The position numbers and the translations under genes are program-made. A stretch of 64,000 bases of DNA from Candidatus Allofournierella merdipullorum (GTDB lineage Bacteria > Bacillota > Clostridia > Oscillospirales > Ruminococcaceae): NCBI GenBank assembly GCA_019116345.1, contig DXBV01000118.1, forward strand, positions 1 through 64,000. Reading direction: 5' to 3'. Below are positions 27,028-36,725 of the stretch, piece by piece. Position 1 is the stretch's first letter; the number at the start of each line of letters is the position of its first letter. Under the pieces are notes generated by a model, which was not told the DNA's origin, did not search any database, and was given only the letters and a program-made list of their open reading frames with translations.

Positions 27028-28005
27028 TTACTGGCGCACCGGTTTGGCCCGGTTGTAGGCCGTCAGAAGGATGATGAGCACAACGCCCATGATGAGGTTC
27101 TTCATGCTGTCGGAAACCTGGAGCACCGCCAGGCCGTTGGACAGGATGATGAGCAGCAGGGCGCCGGCAGCGGTGCCCACATAGCTGCCCTTGCCGCCGC
27201 TGAGCAGGGTGCCGCCGATGACAACGGCCACGATGGAGTCCATGGTCATGCTGTCATAGGTGCCGCACTTGATGAAGCCGGAGTTGCCCGCGCCGATGAA
27301 ACCGGCCAGGCCGCCCAGCATGCCCGCGATGGTGTAGTTGAGCATCTTGACCTTGGTGGTCTTGATGCCGGTGAGGAACGCCGCCCGGTTGTTGTTGCCG
27401 GTGAGGGTGAGCTGCTGGCCGTACCGCGTGCGGGACAGCAGGAAGAACACCACCACCAGGAAGGCCACCGCGAAGAAGACGATGGTGGGGAAGAAACCGA
27501 ACAGGCGGGTGGTGATGAGTTTGCGGAACCAGTCGGGCACGCTGGTGTACTCAGGGGTGCCGCCGGTGAACACGTACTGCAAACGGGTGACGATGTTGGA
27601 GATGTACAGGGTGACGACCATGGGAGGCAGGCCGGCGCGAACGGCGCCGATGCCGTTGCACAGGCCGATGACCGCGCCCACCACAAGGCAGGCGGCCATG
27701 GCGGCGAACATCAGGCCGATGCTGTCCTTGCCCTGCATCACAGCCACGGTGATGAGGGCGGTCATGGACATGGTGGCGCCCACGGACATATCGATGCCGT
27801 CGCTGATGATGACCAGGGTCTGGCCGGCGGCGGCGATGAGCAGCATGGAGGTCAGGGACAGGATGCTGCCGAAGGCCACGGGGTTCAGGCTCTTGGGGTT
27901 GAGGATGATGGTGGCCAGGAACAGGACGGCGCTGATGATCAGCGCCATGCCGATCTGGTTGTTTTTGGTGAAGGTCTTGATTTTGGAGGCAGTGTTACTT
28001 TTCAT
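27028..28005 (-). CDS. Ribose-type sugar ABC transporter permease
   Basis: RbsC-like multi-TM protein; DGIDMSVGATMSMTALITV, GGTLLSGGKGSYVGTAAGALLL. Confidence 0.92.
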   Translation of the reverse strand: MKSNTASKIKTFTKNNQIGMALIISAVLFLATIILNPKSLNPVAFGSILSLTSMLLIAAAGQTLVIISDGIDMSVGATMSMTALITVAVMQGKDSIGLMFAAMAACLVVGAVIGLCNGIGAVRAGLPPMVVTLYISNIVTRLQYVFTGGTPEYTSVPDWFRKLITTRLFGFFPTIVFFAVAFLVVVFFLLSRTRYGQQLTLTGNNNRAAFLTGIKTTKVKMLNYTIAGMLGGLAGFIGAGNSGFIKCGTYDSMTMDSIVAVVIGGTLLSGGKGSYVGTAAGALLLIILSNGLAVLQVSDSMKNLIMGVVLIILLTAYNRAKPVRQ

Positions 28006-29041
28006 CGCTCATTCCTCCTTTGATCTGCTTCTTGATGCCCTTGAGCAGGGTCTCACGCTGAGCCTTGACCGCGAAGATGGTGCAGATCAGACCGATGAGG
28101 ATGATGCTGTCGGACACGAGGTTGTGCCAATAGGTGTTGTACTGGCCGGGGATCATGGAGAAGATCTTGGGAACGGAGGTCTGGACCAGCAGCTGGAAGC
28201 CGACGCCGAACAGAGCGCAGGCCATGGTGCCCCAGCCGCCCGCCAGAGAGATGCCGCCCAGGATGCAGGCGCTGATGGTCTGCAGGCCGTAGGCCTCGCC
28301 GGTGATGGGGTTGCCGGTGGAGTAGGCCGCGGTGTAGCACAGGCCGGCGATGCCGGTGAGCAGGCCCGCGATGGCGTATACCTTCACCTTGGTGGCGGCA
28401 CTGTTGATACCGGTGGCGAAGGCGTTGCGCTCGTTGCCGCCGATGGCGTACACATGGTGCAGCAGCGGCGTGCGCTTGAGGTACATCCAGCCCAGATAGC
28501 ACAGGAAGATGATGATGACACTGGTGGGAACAACGCCGCCCCACAGATGGTCGTAGAAGCGGTTGATCTCGGTGGGAACGCTGCCGCCCGGAGCGGGACG
28601 GATCAGCAGGTTGATGCCCTTGACGATGTAGATCATGGCGTAGCCGGCCAGCAGGGGCGGGATACGCAGGTAGGAGACCACCAGGCCGTTGATGGTGGCG
28701 AGCACCACGCTGGCGCAAACGGTGAGCACCCACGCCAGAGCCACAGGCATGCCGGTCCACTCAGGCAGCATGACCGCCAGCACGTTGGCAAAGCTCAGCT
28801 GAATACCGATGGAGATGTCGATGATGCCCATCAGCATCAGCAGGGCCTGGGCCATGGTGATGAGGATCAGGGGCGTGTAGTTCTTGAACAGGGCCGCGAA
28901 GTTGTTGTAGGTCTTCACGGTGAAGAAGGTGCCGGGGTCCTGGATGTACTGCACCAGGAAGTAGACCACCAGCGCCGCGACCATCAGGACCAGACCCGAA
29001 TAAGAGGGAGAGGTCTTGAGCTTATTGAATCTCTCTTTCAT
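27995..29041 (-). CDS. Ribose-type sugar ABC transporter permease
   Basis: GIIDISIGIQLSFANVLAVML, ACILGGISLAGGWGTMACALFGV. Confidence 0.92.
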   Translation of the reverse strand: MKERFNKLKTSPSYSGLVLMVAALVVYFLVQYIQDPGTFFTVKTYNNFAALFKNYTPLILITMAQALLMLMGIIDISIGIQLSFANVLAVMLPEWTGMPVALAWVLTVCASVVLATINGLVVSYLRIPPLLAGYAMIYIVKGINLLIRPAPGGSVPTEINRFYDHLWGGVVPTSVIIIFLCYLGWMYLKRTPLLHHVYAIGGNERNAFATGINSAATKVKVYAIAGLLTGIAGLCYTAAYSTGNPITGEAYGLQTISACILGGISLAGGWGTMACALFGVGFQLLVQTSVPKIFSMIPGQYNTYWHNLVSDSIILIGLICTIFAVKAQRETLLKGIKKQIKGGMSDEK

Positions 29042-29046
29042 CTTCG

Positions 29047-30564
29047 TCAGGCCTCCCCTTTTGCGGTGTTTTCGCTCAGGCCCAGCATCGCCGCCACCAG
29101 TTTCTCTTCGGTGCGGTCGGCGCCGACCAGCTGAGCGCTGATCTTGCCTTCATAGAAGACATAGATGCGGTCGGAGATCTCCAGCAGCTCTTCGTTGTCG
29201 CTGGAGACATAGATCACGCTCATGCCGTCTTCCAGGCACTTTTTCAGGATCTCGTGGATCTCGTGACGGGAGTGGATGTCCACGCCCTTGGTGGGGTCGT
29301 CCAGCAGGAGCAGCGCGGGCGACAGGGCGATCCAGCGGCCCACCACCAGCTTCTGCTGGTTGCCGCCGGACAGCGAACTGGCCGGATGAGCTTTGCTGCC
29401 GGCCACGATGCCGTAGTCGTCCATGGCCTTCTGAGCGAAGTCGTTCACGGTCTTGGGCATCAGCGGGGCGAACAGCTTGCCCTTGGCAGCGCTGCCGGCG
29501 AAGATGTTTTCCGCCACGCTGCGGATGGGGAAGATGGACTCACGGGCGCGGTCGCCGCTGATGAAGCCCATGTCATCGGCGATGGCGTCGGCGGGGCTGT
29601 GGTAGTGGACCTCGCGGCCCTTGTAGACGATGGTGCCGCTGGAGGGTTTCTGGTCCGCCAGCAGGGCGCGGATGAAGTCCGCCTGGCCCTGGCCGTCCAG
29701 ACCGCCGATGCCCACAACTTCGCCGCGGTAAGCGCGGAAGTCCACACTGTCCAGCTTGGGAGGCAGCGACAGACCCTTGACGTCCAGCAGGAGGTCTTCT
29801 TCCTTGTTGGTGTGCTCCAGGTGCTGGCCGGCGCCGGCGGAGTGGTCCGGCTTTTTGCCGGTCATATGGAACACGATCTCGTCCAGATCCATGTCCTTGA
29901 TATTGCCGCTGGCAACCGTCTCGCCGCCCTTGAGGATGGTGCAGCGGTCGCACACGCGGAAGATCTCGCTCATACGGTGGGTCACGATGATGATGGCCAC
30001 GCCCTGGGCTTTCAGCTCCTGCAGGACCTCAAACACCGTGTCCACTTCGTCGGAGTGGAGGGACGCCGTCGCCTCGTCCAGGATCAGGATCTTCGGCTTG
30101 AGGGCCAGGGCCTTGGCGATCTCCACCATGCTCTGGGTGCTGGGCATCAAAAACTGCACCAGCGCGTCGGGCTCCACGTCGATCTTGAGTTTTTTCAGGT
30201 AGAACTCCGCCGTTTCCAGCGCCTTTTTGCGGTCCACCATGCCAACTTTGCCGCTGGGCTCCGCGCCCAGGGCGATGTTGTCCACCACGCTCATCTGAGG
30301 CACAAGCGACAGGTCCTGGTAGGCCACTGCAACACCGTTGCGGCGCGCGTCGGCGCCGGAGCGGATCTGCACGGTCTTACCGTCGATCTTGATGGTGCCC
30401 GCCGTGGGGTTCACAAGGCCGCTGAGGACTTTGACCATGGTGGATTTGCCGCTGCCGTTGGAACCGAGCAGCGCCATGATCTCGCCCGCTTTGACTTCCA
30501 GCGACGCATTGTTCAGCGCTTTGACGGCGTCGAAATTCTTACTGATCCCGGTCATCTCCAGCAA
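29047..30564 (-). CDS. Sugar ABC transporter ATP-binding protein (two ABC domains)
   Basis: LLGSNGSGKSTMVKVLSG; SSLSGGNQQKLVVGRW; TTG start with GGAGGG SD preferred over the listed ATG. Confidence 0.9.
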   Translation of the reverse strand: MLEMTGISKNFDAVKALNNASLEVKAGEIMALLGSNGSGKSTMVKVLSGLVNPTAGTIKIDGKTVQIRSGADARRNGVAVAYQDLSLVPQMSVVDNIALGAEPSGKVGMVDRKKALETAEFYLKKLKIDVEPDALVQFLMPSTQSMVEIAKALALKPKILILDEATASLHSDEVDTVFEVLQELKAQGVAIIIVTHRMSEIFRVCDRCTILKGGETVASGNIKDMDLDEIVFHMTGKKPDHSAGAGQHLEHTNKEEDLLLDVKGLSLPPKLDSVDFRAYRGEVVGIGGLDGQGQADFIRALLADQKPSSGTIVYKGREVHYHSPADAIADDMGFISGDRARESIFPIRSVAENIFAGSAAKGKLFAPLMPKTVNDFAQKAMDDYGIVAGSKAHPASSLSGGNQQKLVVGRWIALSPALLLLDDPTKGVDIHSRHEIHEILKKCLEDGMSVIYVSSDNEELLEISDRIYVFYEGKISAQLVGADRTEEKLVAAMLGLSENTAKGEA

Positions 30565-30675
30565 GGAGTATCCCTCCAATTCTGCAAATTTGAGTGATGC
30601 CGCGGCGCAGCCGGCGGCAGGTCGTTTGAATGGATTTTTTAAGGAGAAGTCATGAAACATACATTAAGTACGGTT

Positions 30676-30707
30676 TTCGCCGGCGGACCTGGTGGTCCGC
30701 CGGCGAA
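30676..30707 (-). repeat. Perfect 14-bp intercistronic stem-loop between SBP and ATPase genes
   Basis: TTCGCCGGCGGACC-TGGT-GGTCCGCCGGCGAA, no U-tract. Confidence 0.85.
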
Positions 30708-30750
30708 CCCGTCGCTTTCGCGTTGCACTTGGCTGTGCAGCCGCGGCTTT

Positions 30751-31866
30751 TTACTTGAAGTAAGCGGCCTTGGCTTCCTCGACGGTCATGTAGGAGGACA
30801 CAGAGGTGGAATCGGGCAGATCAGCCACGGAATCCAGCATCTCCTGCATGTTGTCGTAGGTCATGATCCACTGGGGATCATAGTAGATGGCGTTCTCGCC
30901 GGTCATCTTGGCGGGATCCAGCTCGTTGCCCTGACGGATGTTCAGAGCGATGGCCAGAGCGGTAGCACCGATTCCCGGAGGGTTCTCAACAACGATGAAC
31001 GGGCAAACCAGCTCATCCTTGTTGATGTCGGCGATACGGCGGATCCAGGCGATCTCCTCGGAAGAGGTGATGCAGCCGGGGTAATCAGCGCCGGCTTCCT
31101 CGATGGCGTCCATGATGCCGTTGGCGGCCTCTTCGTTGATGATGCCGTCAAACTCCAGGCCGGAGGCCAGGATCTCGCTCATCAGCTGCTTGGACTCAAC
31201 GTCGCTCCAGTTGTGAGCCACGCTCTTGACGATCTCGACGCCAGCGGCCTCCAGATCGGTGGTCCAGCGAGCGTTGCGGATCTCGGTGGCAGAGTTGCCC
31301 TCGATGCCCTTGAACTGGATGACCTTGCCGCCCTCGCCCAGGGTCTCGATGACGAAATCAGAGGCGTTCTTGGCCCAGGCGTCCTGGTTCACGACAACGT
31401 TCAGGATCTTGTCGGAGTCGTAGACGCAGTCGGCGTTCACGTAGGTGATGCCGGCTTCAACAGCCTTGTCGATGACCGCATCCAGGCCGGAGGCCGCGAT
31501 GGGGTTCACGAGGATGATGTCGTAGCCTTCGTTGATGGTCTGCTCGATCTGCTGGGTCTCCAGAGCAGGGTCATTGTTGGCCACGAAGCTGTTGTACTCG
31601 CTGATCAGGCCATCGGCCTTGGCCAGCTCAACAGCCTCAGACATCTGGTCCTCATACACGGCACGATAGGCGTTGCCCTCGATGACCGCGTTGTGAGAGG
31701 CCACTTTGAAACCGCCGGTGGTTTCCCCGGCGGGCTCAGAGGCGGGAGTGGAAGTGCTGGTCCCGCCGCTGCTGGGAGTGGAAGTGGAAGTACCACCGCC
31801 GCCGCAAGCGACGAACAGGGTGCTCACCAAAGCCACAGCCAAAAGAACGCTGAGAACTTTTTTCAT
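30751..31866 (-). CDS. Sugar ABC transporter substrate-binding lipoprotein
   Basis: Signal peptide/lipobox FVACGGGG; VELAKADGLISEYNSFVANNDPALETQQIEQTINEGYDIILVNP. Confidence 0.92.
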   Translation of the reverse strand: MKKVLSVLLAVALVSTLFVACGGGGTSTSTPSSGGTSTSTPASEPAGETTGGFKVASHNAVIEGNAYRAVYEDQMSEAVELAKADGLISEYNSFVANNDPALETQQIEQTINEGYDIILVNPIAASGLDAVIDKAVEAGITYVNADCVYDSDKILNVVVNQDAWAKNASDFVIETLGEGGKVIQFKGIEGNSATEIRNARWTTDLEAAGVEIVKSVAHNWSDVESKQLMSEILASGLEFDGIINEEAANGIMDAIEEAGADYPGCITSSEEIAWIRRIADINKDELVCPFIVVENPPGIGATALAIALNIRQGNELDPAKMTGENAIYYDPQWIMTYDNMQEMLDSVADLPDSTSVSSYMTVEEAKAAYFK

Positions 31867-31975
31867 GGGTTTTCCTCCTTAAAAAATTTATAATCCAAGG
31901 AGCGACCTCCGCTCCCCAAATTATCACGCTGATCTGCGGCCACGCGACCGCATTTCCCCTCTCTAACGCATTTTC

Positions 31976-32004
31976 ATTTTAGCACATTTTCTTGCATTTC
32001 TCAA
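31976..32004 (-). promoter_or_regulatory. Promoter of SBP/ABC operon
   Basis: TTGAGA-N17-TAAAAT on minus strand. Confidence 0.65.
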
Positions 32005-32054
32005 CATAAAATATCAGATTTATGCAAAAAAACAGTTTCGACTCGTTATTTTTG

Positions 32055-33488
32055 TCACCATTCCACAGAAAAACTTTCTCCGCTGGAATAGGCGGCACAG
32101 GCGTTCAGCAACACATCCAGATAATTCTGCCGCATGGACGCCTCGCAAACACCGTTCACTTCCACATACAGCCGCCGCTGGCCCGCATCGTAGAAGTTCA
32201 GCACATCGTCTGCTTTTTCCGCGTCGTGGTACTGATAGCGGATGGTGAGCAGCGGCTCATCGGGCAGCACCGGTTCTTCCGCCAACAGCGCGCCGTCGGA
32301 AGCGGCCGAGGTGGTCAGATTGAACAGCGAAGAGAAGCCGGTGCTGTCCATGGGATTGCCCTGACCGTCGGTCACGGTCAATTCCTTGGCCGTGGCTCCC
32401 TCCAGTTTATATGTATATTCACTGTCGGGCGAAGAAATGGTCAGCTGTTCCACGTCGGTGATGAAAGGAGAGACGAACCAGCGCAGCACCACATCGTTGT
32501 AGGTGATGTGCAAGAAATCCTGGTCCAGGATGCGGTAAACGATGCCCTCATCGTTCACGGTGGCGATGTAGCCCTCTTCGTCCTGGCTCACCCGCAGGCA
32601 GTAGGGCGTCACAGGGGCGTCCTTGCCGTTTTTATAGTCGAAGTCGATCTGCAGCCAGGGCTCGTCGAACCCGTAGGCGGCCAATTCTTCCTCGGTGCAG
32701 TTGTAGGCCACGATGCCCTCGGAAATGAGGCCGAACAGCTGGTCGGCAATGGTGCTCAGCGCGGTGGCGCTGGCCTCATGCAGGCCGGGCTCCACCACCA
32801 GATGGGTCAGTGCGCCGTAGCTCAGGCCGGTGCGCTGCAGATCCGCCCGCTCGGGCAGGACGGCCTTCAGCACGATGGGCGTTTCCAGGCTGGTGCCGGA
32901 GAAGGTGATGTCCTGCAGCTCGCTGAGCACGGAGGTGGTCTCCTCCGGCGGGATGATGATGAAGTCGATGTAGTTCTCCACCGGCATGGTGAAACGGATG
33001 CTGCGGTTGTCCTTCATCAGAAGGATCTTGTCGCCGCCATCCTCCATGAAGTAACGGCCGGAGTCCACCGGCTCCTTCGCGCCGATGAGCAGTCGGCGGG
33101 AGGCGCCGTCGGTGTAGGTGATCTCCACCACCGCTTCGGGCTCGGCCAGACCGTAGTCCGCCAGGCGGGAGAGATCGTCGGTGACTTCGGTGAGGTACTG
33201 GATGCTGGACGCCTCGTCCAGCAGCATATCCAGATACTCACTGTTCACCTGCTCCGCCGGGATGTCGTGGAGGCGGTAGCCCTCCCCTTCCTTCTCGACG
33301 GTGTAGCCCCCGCTGAGGTTATCCACCGCGATGGACTGGATCTGGTCGGGGGTGCGGGTCTCCAGATAAAGAGTGCTGTCCTCAGGCTCCGCCGTTTCCT
33401 GCGGGGCGGTGAGCAACAGCCACACGCCCGCGCCCAGCGCCACGGTGGCCGCCAGCACGAAAACAAGCATCTTGAGTGGTTTGCTCAT
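32055..33488 (-). CDS. DUF4340 domain-containing protein
   Basis: N-term TM anchor; repeated IRYQYHDAEKADDVLNFYDAGQRRLYVEVNG-type segments; adjacent to GldG-like gene. Confidence 0.75.
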   Translation of the reverse strand: MSKPLKMLVFVLAATVALGAGVWLLLTAPQETAEPEDSTLYLETRTPDQIQSIAVDNLSGGYTVEKEGEGYRLHDIPAEQVNSEYLDMLLDEASSIQYLTEVTDDLSRLADYGLAEPEAVVEITYTDGASRRLLIGAKEPVDSGRYFMEDGGDKILLMKDNRSIRFTMPVENYIDFIIIPPEETTSVLSELQDITFSGTSLETPIVLKAVLPERADLQRTGLSYGALTHLVVEPGLHEASATALSTIADQLFGLISEGIVAYNCTEEELAAYGFDEPWLQIDFDYKNGKDAPVTPYCLRVSQDEEGYIATVNDEGIVYRILDQDFLHITYNDVVLRWFVSPFITDVEQLTISSPDSEYTYKLEGATAKELTVTDGQGNPMDSTGFSSLFNLTTSAASDGALLAEEPVLPDEPLLTIRYQYHDAEKADDVLNFYDAGQRRLYVEVNGVCEASMRQNYLDVLLNACAAYSSGESFSVEW

Positions 33489-34948
33489 TACTTATGCCTC
33501 CTGCTCAGCCAGACGAACGCGCCCAGCGCCAGCGTGACCAGCGGGATGACGAACACGAACAGGTTGCCCAGCGTATCCGCCTGCGCCTGGGTGATGTTCA
33601 GGGCTTTGCCGGCGATGGTCTTGGGGGTAACAGCGATGGTGTCGGTGCGCTCGCACAGGCTGTTGAGCACACTGGTGAGGTACTGGGCGTTGGCGAAGGA
33701 GTTGTTGTTGAGCACATAGCTCGCCAGCATCTCCACCGAGCCGCTCACCAGCACGCTGGAGCTGGCCTTGACCACGCTGGCGTTCTGGCTGTCGTACACG
33801 CGGTAAGAGCACTGCGCCAGCGCGGGCATGGGCCCGGTGCGGGTGGCGTCGTCGGAAGTGAAGCCCTCGCCCGCGTCAGAGGGACGCACGCCGGAACTGG
33901 CGCCGAACTCCAGAAGGGTGTCGGTGTAGTAGTTCTCCTGCTGGGTGAACAGGATCTCCAGCGGGCGGCTCACCGGCACCAGCATGGGCACGTCGGTGTC
34001 CACCATGGCGGCGTAGGTCTCGTTCACATAGTCCGCAATGGCGTAGAAGGGCTGGGTGGAGTACACCCGGTTGGGGTCGGTCTCGAACACGAGGCCGTCG
34101 CCCACTGCCACGCCCCACTCGGCCAGGAAGGCCTCCAGGTTGGGCAGAACCGCCTGTTCGGGGCTGGCGCAGTACAGCAGGGTCCGGCCGTATTCGCCGT
34201 TGTTCTTCAGGAAGGCGTCCAGCAGCTCGATCTCTTCCGGAGACAGGTCGGTGGTGGGCGCCAGCAGGGCGATCACCTGGGCATCTTCCGGGAGGGTGCC
34301 GGTGAGGAGGTTGACCTCCTGCACATTATAATTGTTGGTGCTCAGCAGCTTGGTGAATGCGGAGGCGCTGGTCTCGCCGTGGCCGCTCACCACCGCCACG
34401 CCGGGGATGGTGTCGCTGGTGACGTAGAGCACCGCGCTGAGGATGGCTTCCTCGGCCCGGGAAGAGGCAATGGTCAGGTTGCCGCTGGAATCATATGTAT
34501 AATTGAACAGTTCCTCGGTCTTGACCTGGCGGTCCCTGCCGTTGCCGGAGACGATGATGTCGCCCTGCTTGAGGCTCATGTCCGGGTATTTGGAAGCAAA
34601 GGTGGGGTCGGAAACATAGTCCACATAGACCAGGTCCACCGCGTCGGAGTACTTTTCGAACTGACGCATGATCTCGCTGGCCTGGGCGTTGTAGGTGGAG
34701 TTGCTCTCGAACACGTCCTCCGTGGCCAGCACCTGGATGGTCACAGGGTCCTGCAGCGTTTCAATGTAAGAGACGGTCTCGTCGCTCAGGCCGAACAGGC
34801 CGTCGCTGGTGAGGTCAAAGGTGAGGGGGTAGCGCTCGGCAATGGCCCCCGCGGCGATGTTCAGCAGCATCACCAGCACCAGCGCCAGCGCCCCTGCGAT
34901 CAGGTAGACGCTCTGCACGCCGGTCTTTCGGTTGAAGATCTTTTTCAC
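33488..34948 (-). CDS. GldG-family auxiliary ABC protein
   Basis: RYPLTFDLTSDGLFGLSDETVSYIETLQDPVTIQVLA, C-terminal TM. Confidence 0.82.
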   Translation of the reverse strand: MKKIFNRKTGVQSVYLIAGALALVLVMLLNIAAGAIAERYPLTFDLTSDGLFGLSDETVSYIETLQDPVTIQVLATEDVFESNSTYNAQASEIMRQFEKYSDAVDLVYVDYVSDPTFASKYPDMSLKQGDIIVSGNGRDRQVKTEELFNYTYDSSGNLTIASSRAEEAILSAVLYVTSDTIPGVAVVSGHGETSASAFTKLLSTNNYNVQEVNLLTGTLPEDAQVIALLAPTTDLSPEEIELLDAFLKNNGEYGRTLLYCASPEQAVLPNLEAFLAEWGVAVGDGLVFETDPNRVYSTQPFYAIADYVNETYAAMVDTDVPMLVPVSRPLEILFTQQENYYTDTLLEFGASSGVRPSDAGEGFTSDDATRTGPMPALAQCSYRVYDSQNASVVKASSSVLVSGSVEMLASYVLNNNSFANAQYLTSVLNSLCERTDTIAVTPKTIAGKALNITQAQADTLGNLFVFVIPLVTLALGAFVWLSRRHK

Positions 34949-34959
34949 GCCGCACCTCC

Positions 34960-35664
34960 TTATGCGATCCTGCGTTTTTCAAAGGCGCAGCAGGTAAAGA
35001 ACACGAACAGCGCGCTGACGCTGACGTAGAACAGCACGTCGGAGAAATCAAAGATGCCCAGTGTGAAGTTCTGGTAGTGGGTCTGGAAGGACAGATCGGA
35101 CACAAAGCCCGCCAGCACCGAGTTGCTGATCATACCGGCCAGCGAGTCCAGAAGCATGAGGAAGAAGCCCACGCAGAAGCCGCCGATGGCCGCGATGATC
35201 TGGTTTTCGGTCAGCGCAGAGATGAACAGCCCCACCGCGATCAGCGCCATGCCCATCAGCAGAAGGCCCAGGAAGTGGCCGATGATCACGCTCCACTCCA
35301 CCGCGGCAAAGGTGGACAGCACCGCCGCCTGCACCAGAGTGATGCACAGGGCGGTGAGATAGACGATGACGGCGGCCAGCATCTTGCCCATTACGATGGA
35401 CAGGGTGGACACCGGCGCCATCATCAGCAGCTGATCGGTGCGGGTGCGCCGGTCCTCGCTCATCAGGCGCATGGTGAGGATGGGGATGAGGAACAGCGTT
35501 ACGGTGAACAGAATGCTGAACAGCGAACGCATGTCCGTGGAGTTGCCGTAGAGGTTGTAATGGAAGAAGAAAAAGCCCGCGAACAGATAGTACACCGCCA
35601 GAAAAACATAGCCCAGCGGGGTGTCGAAGTAGGCGTTGGTCTCCCGTTTGAGGATGGCGATCAT
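34960..35664 (-). CDS. ABC-2 type permease (GldF-like)
   Basis: AILKRETNAYFDTPLGYVFLAVYYLFAGFFFF..., MSEDRRTRTDQLLMMAPVS. Confidence 0.88.
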   Translation of the reverse strand: MIAILKRETNAYFDTPLGYVFLAVYYLFAGFFFFHYNLYGNSTDMRSLFSILFTVTLFLIPILTMRLMSEDRRTRTDQLLMMAPVSTLSIVMGKMLAAVIVYLTALCITLVQAAVLSTFAAVEWSVIIGHFLGLLLMGMALIAVGLFISALTENQIIAAIGGFCVGFFLMLLDSLAGMISNSVLAGFVSDLSFQTHYQNFTLGIFDFSDVLFYVSVSALFVFFTCCAFEKRRIA

Positions 35665-36626
35665 TCCTGCGCAGCCTCCTCTCCTGCAGTCTCAGTCTGC
35701 GCGCCCACCAGCCGGAGGAACACGTCCTCCAGGGTGACATGGGCGCTGCGGGTGCCCAGAAGGGGCAGATGAGCCTCGCTGAGCACGTTGAACACGTCCC
35801 GGCGGATGTCGGCGTCCTCTTTGCCGCGGATGCGGTATTCCCAGACACCGGGCTCGGAAAGGCCCAGCCGTTCGGTGCTCTCCACGCTGGGCGCGCGCTC
35901 CAGCGCCGCCAGCACCTGCTCCGGCTCGCCCTCGATCAGCGCCACACAGCTGTTCTTGCTCTGGATGGCGTTCTCCAGATTTTCGGGCGTGTCGTCGGCC
36001 ACCAGCCGGCCCTCGTTCAGCACGATGACCCGCTCGCACACCGCCTGGATCTCCGACAGGATGTGAGAGGACAGGATGACCGTGTGCTCCCTGCCCACCT
36101 GCTCGATGAGGGAGCGGATCTCGATGATCTGGGTGGGGTCGAGGCCCACGGTGGGCTCGTCCAGAATGAGCACGGCGGGCTCGCCCAGCATGGCGGCCGC
36201 AAGGCCCACCCGCTGGCGGTAGCCCTTGGAAAGGTTTTTGATGATGCGCCCGCGCACGTTGGTGACGCCGGCTTTCTCGCATACCTGCCCCAAAGCCCCC
36301 CGCTTGTCGCCACGCAGGCCTTTGAGTTCATAGACAAAGGAGAGGAAGTCCTCCACCTTCATGTCCACATAAAGCGGCGGGATCTCGGGCAGATAGCCGA
36401 TTTTTTTCTTGGCGGCCAGAGGGTCTTTCACGATGTCCACCCCGTCGATGGTCACGGTGCCGCTGGTGGCGGCAAGGCACCCGGCGATGATGTTCATGGT
36501 GGTAGACTTTCCGGCGCCGTTCAGGCCCAGAAGGCCCAGCACCTGGCCGCGCGGAACAGAAAAGCTCACGTCGTTCAGCGCCGTTTTGGCGCCGTATTGT
36601 TTTGTGAGGTGCCGCACTTCGATCAT
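35661..36626 (-). CDS. ABC transporter ATP-binding protein (GldA-like)
   Basis: GLNGAGKSTTMNIIAG, LSKGYRQRVGLAAAML, LILDEPTVGLDP. Confidence 0.93.
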   Translation of the reverse strand: MIEVRHLTKQYGAKTALNDVSFSVPRGQVLGLLGLNGAGKSTTMNIIAGCLAATSGTVTIDGVDIVKDPLAAKKKIGYLPEIPPLYVDMKVEDFLSFVYELKGLRGDKRGALGQVCEKAGVTNVRGRIIKNLSKGYRQRVGLAAAMLGEPAVLILDEPTVGLDPTQIIEIRSLIEQVGREHTVILSSHILSEIQAVCERVIVLNEGRLVADDTPENLENAIQSKNSCVALIEGEPEQVLAALERAPSVESTERLGLSEPGVWEYRIRGKEDADIRRDVFNVLSEAHLPLLGTRSAHVTLEDVFLRLVGAQTETAGEEAAQE

Positions 36627-36725
36627 GGGCTGCGCCTCCTTTCAAAGATGCAGGTTCGGGGCTGCCCGCGCGCCGTTTTTCGGCGCGCGGGCGCTCCCGT
36701 TCAGATGTTATTTCCCGGGGACTGC

